Counted from the stretch's first letter, positions 8,531 through 16,543 are shown. The stretch: 64,000 bases of DNA from Brachyspira aalborgi (GCF_008016455.1 NZ_SAXU01000001.1:434001-498000), one strand, 5' to 3'. The notes: generated by a model not told the origin, from the letters alone. A program made the numbers and translations.

Positions 8531-8559
8531 AATATAACATATATAAAAAAATTTGTCAA
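8531..8559 (-). promoter_or_regulatory. Promoter of the hydrogenase-domain/ABC importer operon
   Basis: TTGACA (8554-8559) and TATATT (8531-8536), spacer exactly 17 bp, on the minus strand. The predicted start is near 8524, giving a leader of about 22 nt that includes AAGG before the ATG at 8502. Confidence 0.7.
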
Positions 8560-8638
8560 TATAACATTAATGATCTACGCTTAATTTTAAACTCTAACCT
8601 TCCGATAATAAACCATAGATTTTATAAGGTTATAGTTT

Positions 8639-9118
8639 ATGTATTGTAAGATTAGGGTTAAAGCGGGAATTTTTTACGGAATAATATTAATTGGAATAAT
8701 ATTTACCGTGTTTATATTTGTTTTTAGCCCTAAAGGTTTTGGAAATCTCGATTCAAAAAAAGAACTTTTAAAAATAAGAAAAGAAAAAATAGCGGAATTA
8801 AATAGAGAAAAAATACAAATTACAAGCAATATTGAAAGATTAAAAACCGACAGAGAATATATAATTTCTTATGCAAAAACTTTCGGATATTTAGACGGCT
8901 CAAAAAATGAAAAAATCATTAAAATTATAAAAGACGAAGAGGTTAAAGATTTGTCGCCCGCTCCAATTCAAAAATATTCTTCAGATAAAGAAATAGATAT
9001 AAATATTAAAAGAATAATTATTTTATCTCTCGTGATTTTTATTCTATTATTTATTATATATTTTAATAGGCAAAAATATTCTTCTTCAAATCAAAATCAA
9101 AATATAAATAACGGTTAA
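8639..9118 (+). CDS. DivIC/FtsB-like septum formation protein
   Basis: This 159-residue protein has the FtsB/DivIC layout: a short cytoplasmic N-terminus, a transmembrane helix (about 11-30), a coiled coil rich in K/E/I (about 38-75), and the conserved REYIISYAKTFGYLDGSKNE segment (about 72-91) that follows the coil in this family. It has a second hydrophobic helix near the C-terminus (about 125-142) and a polar N/Q/S tail, which is unusual for FtsB. Family members link early and late divisome proteins at the septum. It lies alone between divergent and convergent neighbours, with a weak AAGG site before ATG 8639. Confidence 0.6.
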   Translation: MYCKIRVKAGIFYGIILIGIIFTVFIFVFSPKGFGNLDSKKELLKIRKEKIAELNREKIQITSNIERLKTDREYIISYAKTFGYLDGSKNEKIIKIIKDEEVKDLSPAPIQKYSSDKEIDINIKRIIILSLVIFILLFIIYFNRQKYSSSNQNQNINNG

Positions 9119-9721
9119 TTATCTCATTAAAGGATAACTTAAAGAAAACATAAATCCCGCGTCTTTATTTATCGGCTCGTAATACGGAACAAAATTAAAA
9201 CTCATTCCCTCTTTTTTCTTTCCAAAAATTCTCTGATAACTGTCATAAGCTACAGCAGCGCCAAAAATTACTCCAGCTGTTACTTCAAATATTGTAGCCG
9301 AAATCCATAAAGATTTATATCTCGCTCGTCCTGTAGTCGAAGGCTGAACGAAAGTATTTTCTAAAGCGTCCAAACCGAATACTAAAAAAGAAGCGTAAGT
9401 ATATGATAAAAAACTTGATAATATAAAAGTAACTTCCGTATATCTAAAAGGATGCGATTTATAAGGAGGCTCGAATATTATCGAAGAGCTAGTAACTCCT
9501 CTTTGATTTATAATATTAGTTCCTTGCATTTGAAAAAACGAATTTATATTATTTGTGTCTGTTGAATATTTTGAAGCCAATTCTTGCTCATCTTCAATAA
9601 TAGGCGACTTTATAGCTTCATTAGTTCCAAATTCTTTCGCCGTATCCGCAAAATAAAAATCCGAAAAAGCAAATCTATTTATTATCAAAAATATTATTAT
9701 TATAAAACTGTAAAATCTCAT
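9119..9721 (-). CDS. Secreted/membrane protein of unknown function
   Basis: This 200-residue protein starts with a signal-peptide-like hydrophobic stretch (about 1-20, ending AFSD). It has a polar linker (about 25-85), two hydrophobic stretches (about 100-125 and 137-160) and a C-terminus ending SLSYPLMR. It begins one base after the stop of the CsgG-like/beta-barrel gene and is surely co-transcribed with it, suggesting a role in the same envelope complex. I recognise no family. Its stop is directly adjacent to the stop of the convergent FtsB-like gene. Confidence 0.55.
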   Translation of the reverse strand: MRFYSFIIIIFLIINRFAFSDFYFADTAKEFGTNEAIKSPIIEDEQELASKYSTDTNNINSFFQMQGTNIINQRGVTSSSIIFEPPYKSHPFRYTEVTFILSSFLSYTYASFLVFGLDALENTFVQPSTTGRARYKSLWISATIFEVTAGVIFGAAVAYDSYQRIFGKKKEGMSFNFVPYYEPINKDAGFMFSLSYPLMR

Positions 9722-9722
9722 A

Positions 9723-11192
9723 TTATAAAAGTCCGTATATTCCTATCATAAATTCAAATCCCATTAAACTAACCGTTCTTATTTTTTCGGGCAATTCAAA
9801 ACTGTTTCCGTCATAATAAGTTCCTAAATTAATAGGATTAGTATAAAGTCTATAACCAAATCCAAAATTAAATCCTAAAGTGTCTTTTATATTATATTGT
9901 ATAATAGCCAAAGCTCCAATACCAAACATAATATCTCTTGAATTTATTTTAGAGCCATTCGGTATAGAAGTATTAGCGTCTATATAATAATCGCCTCCGC
10001 TTATATTTCCTATATCTGTAAATGTTATTCCTATTCCTAAATAAGGCACGAATACAAATTTAACGACTTCCTGATAAATATTAACATTAATATCAAAATT
10101 AAATCTCATATCAATTCCGTAGCTCGATTTGAAAAAGTCGCCAAATAATAATCCAAAACTTAAATTTGGAGAAAATAAATTATTATCGTATCCGACTTTA
10201 AAATGAATTCCCAAAGCGAAATCGTTTTTATTTAAATTAATATTTAATTGTCCTTTATTAGTAAAACCGTTATAAGTTTTTTGAAAAGACTTTATTTTAT
10301 ACTCCGCATAATTTATATTTAAACCGACTATAAAATTTCCTATATGAGTTTCTTTCGCTATATCTCCAGCTTTAATATTTTTTCCTCTCGATATTTTCGC
10401 TATAGAATAATCTCTTCCCAATTCTTTTATTCTTAAAGTTCCTTTTTCTTTATATTGTCCTTCTATAATATTTCCAGATGGTAAAATTGTATCTTCCGAT
10501 TTTGAATAAACTTTAAATCTTGTATTTTTATTTATTCCATGTTCGCTTCCTGCAAATAAAATAGCGTTTCCGTCTTTCATATCCGATATTTTTAGAATAA
10601 CCTTAAAAATATTTCTCATTTTGCTTTCAACTTGAATAGCCAAATCATTGCAAGCGGAATCTAAAGCGGCTTCTCTCAACGCCATAGAAGGATACTTTGT
10701 TATCGTATAATAAGTTGAGCCAGATATTTTTGAAGAATATAATATTTTAGTAGTTTCGACATCGACTATTTGCAAAATTAAATCGACATTAGCGTAAATA
10801 TTTCCGCTTCCTAATTCTATATCGTAATCAAAAGTTACATTTGCCGAAGTTATTTTTCCCGTTATCGCTTTGCTATAGCCGTAAATTTTTCCGACTTCTA
10901 TAACCTCTTCTTCCGTAATTCCCGTTAATTGAAGTTCCATTTCTTTTAAGTATTTATCTAAATTAGCTCTATCGACAATATTAAATCTGTTCATTCTCGT
11001 TAATGAATTTTCAATAAGTTTAGTAACTTTTTTACTTAAATCTTTTCTGTATTCTGTTGAGACATCTTCAATTTCAAAAACGGCAATATTTTCTTTAACA
11101 TATCTATCCGTTATTTCTTTTTCTTTATTGATACTTTGAGAAAATAAGCAAGTATAAATTGTTATAAAAAATAAAAAAATCGTCTTTTTCAT
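9723..11192 (-). CDS. CsgG-like protein with C-terminal outer-membrane beta-barrel
   Basis: This 489-residue protein has a signal peptide (1-18, cleavage after FS). Residues ~30-200 resemble the CsgG/curli-assembly fold (ENIAVFEIEDVSTEYRKDLS, then RFNIVDRANLDKYLKEME and YGYSKAITGKITSA). A small beta domain follows (~200-285) with the GSEHGINKNTRFKVY element seen in CsgG/FlgT-like proteins. Residues ~290-489 are alternating glycine/aromatic strands typical of an 8- to 10-stranded outer-membrane barrel, ending near LMGFEFMIGIYGLL. Known CsgG proteins form outer-membrane secretion pores; the added barrel is unusual. It sits upstream of a small membrane protein. The precise role is unknown. Confidence 0.65.
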   Translation of the reverse strand: MKKTIFLFFITIYTCLFSQSINKEKEITDRYVKENIAVFEIEDVSTEYRKDLSKKVTKLIENSLTRMNRFNIVDRANLDKYLKEMELQLTGITEEEVIEVGKIYGYSKAITGKITSANVTFDYDIELGSGNIYANVDLILQIVDVETTKILYSSKISGSTYYTITKYPSMALREAALDSACNDLAIQVESKMRNIFKVILKISDMKDGNAILFAGSEHGINKNTRFKVYSKSEDTILPSGNIIEGQYKEKGTLRIKELGRDYSIAKISRGKNIKAGDIAKETHIGNFIVGLNINYAEYKIKSFQKTYNGFTNKGQLNINLNKNDFALGIHFKVGYDNNLFSPNLSFGLLFGDFFKSSYGIDMRFNFDINVNIYQEVVKFVFVPYLGIGITFTDIGNISGGDYYIDANTSIPNGSKINSRDIMFGIGALAIIQYNIKDTLGFNFGFGYRLYTNPINLGTYYDGNSFELPEKIRTVSLMGFEFMIGIYGLL

Positions 11193-11356
11193 TTATGCTG
11201 TTATAATTAAATACATATTTTTATATAATATTATATCATTAGTAAAAAAAGTCAAATGTAAAATGCTATGGAATAAAGTAATTTTCTTAAATTAATGTTA
11301 TTTATATGTTTATTTAATTATAAAAAATAGTTTCAATGATGACCAAAATAAAAAAA

Positions 11357-11483
11357 TGTCATTGCAAGCCGAAGGTATGTTAATCCAAAATTAATAAAAT
11401 TCTATTTTAAAATTTAACTTTATTAATAGTATATTGCTTCGTTCGTTAACCAACGGCGAGCTTTAGTATCACTCTCAATGACA
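11357..11483. repeat. Degenerate MITE-like inverted-repeat element
   Basis: TGTCATTG (11357-11364) and CAATGACA (11476-11483) are perfect 8-bp terminal inverted repeats. Inside them AGCCGAAGG and CAACGGCGAGCT, plus GTTAATCC and GTTAACC-type pieces, look like decayed arms. The GTCATTGC-AAGC opening recalls small palindromic repeats with GTCATTGCGAG ends known from many bacteria. Only one copy is in this window. Confidence 0.35.
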
Positions 11484-11795
11484 ATAAAATTAAAAAAATA
11501 AAGAATATATATAAATGAAATTAATAAATTCAGAATTAGACTAAAAACAGCATTTTTATAAAGTATAAAATCTAAATAAAATTTTATATTCAGATACAAG
11601 TGAGTAAAACTCACGTTGCTTAATTTAATAAAATCTAAATAAAGAAAATATAAACCATAACCATTGGACTTAAAATTCAGAGTGTTAATGTTTTCGCTGA
11701 AAGCGTGCTTTAGTCTTGTTTCTTTTTTTTTGTTATAAAAAATATCTTGCCTATTTCTTATTTTAACTCTATAAAAAATTATAAATTATTCCTTA

Positions 11796-11824
11796 TTGCT
11801 TTTTAATAAGAATCCTTATATAAT
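11796..11824 (+). promoter_or_regulatory. Promoter of the permease pair, predicted leaderless start
   Basis: TTGCTT (11796-11801), 17-bp spacer, TATAAT (11819-11824). The ATG follows only 8 nt after the -10 box and there is no Shine-Dalgarno, so transcription should begin at or next to the start codon. Confidence 0.5.
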
Positions 11825-11832
11825 AAATTATT

Positions 11833-12873
11833 ATGTTTACTTATTTTGTAATTAAAAGAATATTGAAAGGTATTATAATGTTTATAATACTTATGTTTAT
11901 GTCTTCGGCAATATTTAATACCGTAAGCGAAAAAACTTTAAAAGCGCAAATAGAAGAAAATATTAACGCCGAAGTTAGAGGTTTGGTTAATATGCGAACG
12001 GAAGATATAGACAATTTTATTAAAGAAAGAAGAAGCTATTATTACGATATTTATTGGCTTAACAGAAGCAAAGGCGAGAGAATATTTTTAAGAGCGATTA
12101 ATACTATAACTTTTCAATTTGGAAAATCAAGCATTATGATGGATTCAAACGGAGACAGAAGCGTCATAAAAATAATAGGCGAAGCTTTGCCTCGCTCTAT
12201 AATATTATTTACAACTGCTGCTATAATTCAAATAATTATCGGTTTAGCTATAGGTTTGATAAAGGCAAGAAAAGCGGGAAACATATTCGATAGAACGACA
12301 AGCATTTTTACTATGATAGTTTACGGCATGCCTACTTGGTGGCTTTCAATGATTCTTATAATGATATTCGTTTATAAATTAAATCTCTTTCCTTCGGGCG
12401 GAGTTCATTCCGTGCCTACTCCCGATGGAATAATGTATTTTTTAGATATGTTATGGCATATGTCGCTTCCTTTAATAACATTGGTTTTAATAGGTTTTTG
12501 GGGAATTTCATTTGTAGTTAGAAATATAGTTTTAAATACTTTGCAAGAAGATTATATAATGGCTGCAAGAGCGAGAGGATTAACCGAAAAATCAATTCTA
12601 TTCGGGCATACTTTAAGAAGCGCAGCGCCTCCGATAGTGACGATTACTCTGCTTGGACTTCTTGGCTCAATAGCGGGTTCAATAATATTTGAAGGCATTT
12701 TTTCTTGGACAGGATTAGGCAATTTATATTGGATAGCCGTTCAACAAAATGATATTCCCGTTTTAATGGGAAATTTAGCTATAACTACGGCATTATATCA
12801 ATTAGGACTCGTTATACTTGATATTTCTTATGGATTTTTGGACCCAAGAATAAAAGTCGGAGGAAAATTATAA
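11833..12873 (+). CDS. Oligopeptide/dipeptide-type ABC permease (DppB/OppB/YejB-like)
   Basis: This 346-residue inner-membrane permease begins MFTYFVIKRILKG, a typical DppB start with the first helix at about 10-28. An extracytoplasmic loop (about 30-110) follows, then five helices. The cytoplasmic coupling motif is at about 240-260 (EDYIMAARARGLTEKSILFGH). The C-terminus DPRIKVGGKL is classic for this family. The next gene starts directly after the stop (TAAATG), giving an obligate permease pair. No ATPase or binding protein is in the window, so these must be encoded elsewhere. Family level is sure; substrate (peptide, nickel or sugar) is not. Confidence 0.85.
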   Translation: MFTYFVIKRILKGIIMFIILMFMSSAIFNTVSEKTLKAQIEENINAEVRGLVNMRTEDIDNFIKERRSYYYDIYWLNRSKGERIFLRAINTITFQFGKSSIMMDSNGDRSVIKIIGEALPRSIILFTTAAIIQIIIGLAIGLIKARKAGNIFDRTTSIFTMIVYGMPTWWLSMILIMIFVYKLNLFPSGGVHSVPTPDGIMYFLDMLWHMSLPLITLVLIGFWGISFVVRNIVLNTLQEDYIMAARARGLTEKSILFGHTLRSAAPPIVTITLLGLLGSIAGSIIFEGIFSWTGLGNLYWIAVQQNDIPVLMGNLAITTALYQLGLVILDISYGFLDPRIKVGGKL

Positions 12874-14283
12874 ATGGAAAATAAAAAACTAAATCCGCAA
12901 AAACAAAATCTTATAATAGATTTTTTCAATGAATTCAAAAAAGATAAAACGGGAATGATAGGATTATCGATTCTTATTATTTCGATTTTAATATCTTTAT
13001 TTGAGCCTTTAATTTTAACTTATAAAGAAGCGCCGAAACGATGGCGAGATATTAATTATTGGCAGGATAACCCGACTTCCGCTCCTCCGATTTGGATTAA
13101 TTTTTTTCAAAAAGAAAAAGCTTCTATTACTGCAAATATTGAGGCTATAAGTTTTGAAACAAATTATATAGACAATCAATTAAATTATAAAATTTTATTT
13201 GAATACGATTATAATTTTGACAAACCGCCTGTAGATTTAATTTTTCATTTGAATATTAAAGGAAACACGGGATTAATTTGGAAAGTTATTCGCCCTGACG
13301 AAGAGAGTATAATTCTTTATGACGGTTTATATAACGCTTACGGAAATTTAAGAATATCGGCTTTTAACGATTCAAAAAATAGAATATTTAGATTTTATAG
13401 AGAATCTGTGCCAAAATTTTTAGCGAGACAATTAGACGCTATAACCACAAACCCAATGACAATATTATTTAATACAAAAAAAAACGATATGGCTGAAAAT
13501 TTTTTATCGTTAAAAGGAATTTATAAATTTGAAATAATGGGAAAAATTTCGGATTCCAACTCCGAAGTCGATAATCCTTATATGGTTTTAGTCGGTTCAA
13601 TGTCGGGTTTAATGGGAACTGATAACATGAAAAGAGATATTTTTTCTGGACTTATATCTGGTTTGAAATGGGCTTTATTTATAGGAATAGCTACAAGTTT
13701 TATAGCGGTAATAATTGGCGTTATGTATGGAATAATTTCTGCATATTTAGGAGGTTTCGTTGACGGATTTATGCAATTTATTTATCAAATATTTATAGGA
13801 ATTCCCGTTTTGCCCGTTATGATAGTAATGAGCGCAATATTCAAACCGAGCATTTGGACAATGATTGCTATGATGATATTATTTTCTTGGACGGGTTCGG
13901 TTATGACTGTTCGCTCTATGGCTATGCAATTAAAAGAAGAAACTTATATTGAAGCTGCAAGAACTATTGGAGCTGGACATTTTAGAATAATATTTAATCA
14001 TTTAACTCCACTACTCCTTCCGTTTTCTTTTGCGTCTATGGCTTTAGCCGTTCCTTCTGCAATAGTTTACGAATCTTCTTTATCGCTTCTTGGTTTTGGA
14101 GATGCGACAATAGTCACTTGGGGACAAATTTTACATGACGCGATGAAAGGTTCGGCGGTTCTTTCTGGACTTTGGTGGTGGATAATTCCGCCTGGAATTT
14201 TAATTGCAGTTTTGGGAATGTCTTTTGCATTTTTAGGATTTGCATTAGATAAAATTCTTCATCCAAAATTAAGAAATAGATAA
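12874..14283 (+). CDS. Oligopeptide-type ABC permease (DppC/YejE-like) with large periplasmic insert
   Basis: This 469-residue protein is ~150-170 residues longer than ordinary DppC (~300). After a first helix (about 30-52) comes a ~170-residue extracytoplasmic, beta-rich insertion (about 53-245). Then the family's GTDNMKRDIFSGLISGLKWAL appears (usually GTDxLGRDxxSRxxxG) and five helices follow, with the coupling loop EETYIEAARTIGAGHFRIIFNH near 360 and the end FALDKILHPKLRNR. It forms the permease dimer with the preceding gene. A strong terminator-like hairpin lies 53 nt after the stop. The insert may bind substrate or the binding protein; that is inference. Confidence 0.82.
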   Translation: MENKKLNPQKQNLIIDFFNEFKKDKTGMIGLSILIISILISLFEPLILTYKEAPKRWRDINYWQDNPTSAPPIWINFFQKEKASITANIEAISFETNYIDNQLNYKILFEYDYNFDKPPVDLIFHLNIKGNTGLIWKVIRPDEESIILYDGLYNAYGNLRISAFNDSKNRIFRFYRESVPKFLARQLDAITTNPMTILFNTKKNDMAENFLSLKGIYKFEIMGKISDSNSEVDNPYMVLVGSMSGLMGTDNMKRDIFSGLISGLKWALFIGIATSFIAVIIGVMYGIISAYLGGFVDGFMQFIYQIFIGIPVLPVMIVMSAIFKPSIWTMIAMMILFSWTGSVMTVRSMAMQLKEETYIEAARTIGAGHFRIIFNHLTPLLLPFSFASMALAVPSAIVYESSLSLLGFGDATIVTWGQILHDAMKGSAVLSGLWWWIIPPGILIAVLGMSFAFLGFALDKILHPKLRNR

Positions 14284-14335
14284 AATTAATTATTGATTAA
14301 AACATTTTATTAAAAATAATTTCATTTAAAAAATT

Positions 14336-14366
14336 AAAGGGAAATGCATAATTTACATTCCCCTTT
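14336..14366. terminator. Bidirectional terminator
   Basis: AAAGGGAAATG (14336-14346) pairs with CATTCCCCTTT (14356-14366) with one mismatch and a 9-nt loop, followed by TTTTT-like runs. It lies between the convergent permease pair and the 14407 lipoprotein gene. Confidence 0.65.
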
Positions 14367-14406
14367 TTAATCGTAATTTGACTTATTTAATAAATGTTTT
14401 ATTGCT

Positions 14407-15000
14407 TTAGTTTGTAGGTTTGTATTCAGTTTCTAGGTTTATAGAATATAAAGAATAAGTAATATCTACGCCTATATTATTATACTTTACCACTAAATAA
14501 CCGTCTCTACTAAATGTCGCTACCGCTCTATTTTTATTAGGAGTTACCGTATTCTCATAGACAACATTTCTAATGCCTTCTAACTCGTAAGTAGGAGCTT
14601 TATTATATCTAGGGTCTACATAGAATTTAATATTTTCATTTCCAGCTATATTTCCTTCGTCGTCTTTAAGAGTATATTTTATATAAGTTTCCGTTCCTTC
14701 AGCTGATTCATATTCGTCTACTATTTCCGCCCAGAAATAATAAAATTTTGTATAATCGCTATCGTAAAAATAAGGACCAGATTTAAATACATAGCCTTTA
14801 AACTGTTTTAACATTTCGCCATCCGTAAAAGGCATTACATCGCCAGGTTTTGGCGTTTCTACTCCTGGCACTTTTTCTACTTCAACAGTAAAACTTGGTT
14901 CGGTAGCTTTCTTTTTACAAGCTATAGCAATTAAGCAAACTACGATTATTACCGCTATTATTGATAAAAACGGATATTTGAGTTTTAAATTTTTAAACAT
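14407..15000 (-). CDS. Lipoprotein of unknown function
   Basis: I chose the ATG at 14998-15000 (197 residues) because GAGGAG lies at proper spacing; a GTG six bases earlier lies within that ribosome-binding site. The N-terminus is basic, then hydrophobic (about 12-27), ending in a lipobox IAIAC with lysines after the Cys, so an envelope lipoprotein. The mature part is beta-rich and acidic, with an N-terminal Pro/Thr/Glu linker (EVEKVPGVETPKPGDVMPF). I recognise no family. The promoter and leader hold overlapping inverted repeats. It is monocistronic and convergent with the permease pair. Confidence 0.6.
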   Translation of the reverse strand: MFKNLKLKYPFLSIIAVIIVVCLIAIACKKKATEPSFTVEVEKVPGVETPKPGDVMPFTDGEMLKQFKGYVFKSGPYFYDSDYTKFYYFWAEIVDEYESAEGTETYIKYTLKDDEGNIAGNENIKFYVDPRYNKAPTYELEGIRNVVYENTVTPNKNRAVATFSRDGYLVVKYNNIGVDITYSLYSINLETEYKPTN

Positions 15001-15011
15001 AATCACTCCTC

Positions 15012-15083
15012 GTTAATAGTATTATCTATTAACATTATTATATTTTATGTTAATAATATAGTTAAATTATTCTAAAAAGTCAA
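15012..15083 (-). promoter_or_regulatory. Promoter and overlapping inverted repeats before the lipoprotein gene
   Basis: On the minus strand TTGACT (15078-15083) and TATATT (15055-15060) are 17 bp apart. Two perfect inverted repeats share a middle arm: ATGTTAATA (15047-15055) with TATTAACAT (15027-15035), and CTATTAAC (15026-15033) with GTTAATAG (15012-15019). The second stem abuts the GAGGAG ribosome-binding site. They could be an operator or alternative RNA hairpins. Confidence 0.5.
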
Positions 15084-15148
15084 GTAAAAAAATAAAAAAA
15101 TTTTAAAAATTTGGATTATAAATAATATATAAAAATCGTAATAAATAC

Positions 15149-15177
15149 TTGTTTTTTATACATATACGAAATATAAT
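15149..15177 (+). promoter_or_regulatory. Promoter of guaB
   Basis: TTGTTT (15149-15154), 17-bp spacer, consensus TATAAT (15172-15177); the AAAGGA site and ATG at 15206 follow. Confidence 0.65.
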
Positions 15178-15205
15178 AAAACATTATACTTTGAAAGGAT
15201 ATTTT

Positions 15206-16321
15206 ATGAAGATAAGAGGGGCTTTAACTTTTGACGATGTTTTATTAGTGCCGAAAGAATCGGATATTTTGCCGAAAGATGTAAATTTAGAAAGAAAATT
15301 AACTAAAAAAATAACTTTAAAAATTCCTTTAATAAGTTCGCCAATGGATACGATAACAGAACATAAAATGGCAATAGCTATGGCATTATGCGGAGGGCTT
15401 GGAGTCGTTCACAAAAACATGCCTTTGGAGATGCAAGCTAAAGAAGTTGAATCGGTAAAAAATTTTAACGAAATAGAAAATAAAAATTTATCAAGCGTAG
15501 ATAAAAACGGAAAATTATTGGTTGCTGCGGCAATAGGAATTTCAGAAGATAGATATAAAAGAATAGAAAAAATTATTGAAGCTGGAGTAGATATAATAGT
15601 TATTGACACGGCGCATGGACATTCTCAAAATGTTTTGAAAGCTATAAAAGAAATAAAAAAATTATATTCCGACATAGATGTAATTGCTGGAAATATTGCG
15701 ACTTCTGAAGGAGCTAAAGCTTTAATTGACGCTGGAGTTGACGCTATAAAAATAGGAATTGGAGCTGGTTCAATATGCACGACAAGAATAATAGCTGGAA
15801 TCGGAGTTCCGCAACTTACGGCAATATTAGACGCTTCTCAAATCGCTAAAAAAAATAATGTCGGTTCTATAGCTGACGGCGGAATAAAATATTCTGGAGA
15901 TATAGTTAAAGCTTTCGCAGTCGGAGCGGATGCGATTATGGCGGGCGGATTATTTTCTTCAACTTATGAAGCGCCTGGAGATGTAATAATTATAGACGGA
16001 AAAAAATATAAACCATATAGAGGAATGGGTTCGGTTGGAGCTATGATTCAAGGAAGCAAAGACAGATATTTTCAAAGCGAAGTTATTAATAAATCGAAAT
16101 TCGTTCCCGAAGGAATTGAAGGCGTGACGGAATATAAAGGACATGTAGCCGATGTAATTTATCAAATTATTGGAGGAGTTCGAGCGGGAATGGGTTATGT
16201 TGGCGCTAAAAATATAGAAGAACTTCAAGAAAAAGCGGAGTTTGTAAAAATAACAAATCAAGGTTTAGCGGAAAGTCATGTGCATGATGTGAAGATAACT
16301 TCTAAAGCGCCTAATTATTAG
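15206..16321 (+). CDS. guaB: IMP dehydrogenase lacking the CBS domains
   Basis: IMP dehydrogenase oxidises IMP to XMP, the first committed step of GMP synthesis. The ATG at 15206 (after GAAAGGAT) is preferred over upstream codons because the -10 box lies within that extension. The 371-residue product has the (beta/alpha)8 barrel: FDDVLLVP, the catalytic loop IGIGAGSICTTR with Cys191, DGGI..SGD, the RGMGSVGAM phosphate site, KDRYFQ and the PEGIEG flap. Usual enzymes have ~490 residues with a tandem CBS insert after about residue 90; here only a short linker is present, as in some spirochaetes. GMP reductase is the alternative, but KDRYFQ and the flap favour IMPDH. Confidence 0.85.
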   Translation: MKIRGALTFDDVLLVPKESDILPKDVNLERKLTKKITLKIPLISSPMDTITEHKMAIAMALCGGLGVVHKNMPLEMQAKEVESVKNFNEIENKNLSSVDKNGKLLVAAAIGISEDRYKRIEKIIEAGVDIIVIDTAHGHSQNVLKAIKEIKKLYSDIDVIAGNIATSEGAKALIDAGVDAIKIGIGAGSICTTRIIAGIGVPQLTAILDASQIAKKNNVGSIADGGIKYSGDIVKAFAVGADAIMAGGLFSSTYEAPGDVIIIDGKKYKPYRGMGSVGAMIQGSKDRYFQSEVINKSKFVPEGIEGVTEYKGHVADVIYQIIGGVRAGMGYVGAKNIEELQEKAEFVKITNQGLAESHVHDVKITSKAPNY

Positions 16322-16324
16322 AAT

Positions 16325-16543
16325 TTATTTTATATATTTTTCTAAAAATTTCTGAATATTGAATTCTTTTATAAATTCTTCTGTTCTTATATAAGGTTGT
16401 CCGCCTCTCCATATTTCTTTGTAACTTTGAAAAACTAACTTATGATTAAATGGCGAGTTTTCCAAACTATTTTTATTTTTATCTCTATATTCGTCAACGC
16501 ATATTTTAAAATTTTTATTACCATTTATTTTTGTAAAAGTCAA
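16325..16543 (-). pseudogene. Possible gene remnant, 72-codon frame without ATG
   Basis: A minus-strand open frame of 72 codons begins at TTG (16541-16543), has no in-frame ATG near its start and no clear ribosome-binding site. The product ends in a plausible protein-like stretch (EIWRGGQPYIRTEEFIKEF). It lies 3 nt from the guaB stop in convergent orientation. It may be a decayed gene or a chance frame; I recognise no family. Confidence 0.2.

Larger units (their letters stand above)
11193..11832. other. 640-bp AT-rich spacer between divergent genes
   Basis: No convincing gene is seen. It holds a degenerate inverted-repeat element (11357-11483), a perfect small hairpin GTGAGT-AAA-ACTCAC (11600-11614), a 15-nt direct repeat TAAAATCTAAATAAA near 11569 and 11628, and a promoter for the downstream permease genes (11796-11824). 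A 63-codon minus-strand reading frame at 11423-11614 overlaps the inverted-repeat element and has no family resemblance. Confidence 0.6.

Noticed and set aside
11423-11614. 63-codon minus-strand frame in the permease spacer
   Set aside because: It lies inside an AT-rich, palindromic spacer, has no family resemblance and overlaps the inverted-repeat element; probably chance.
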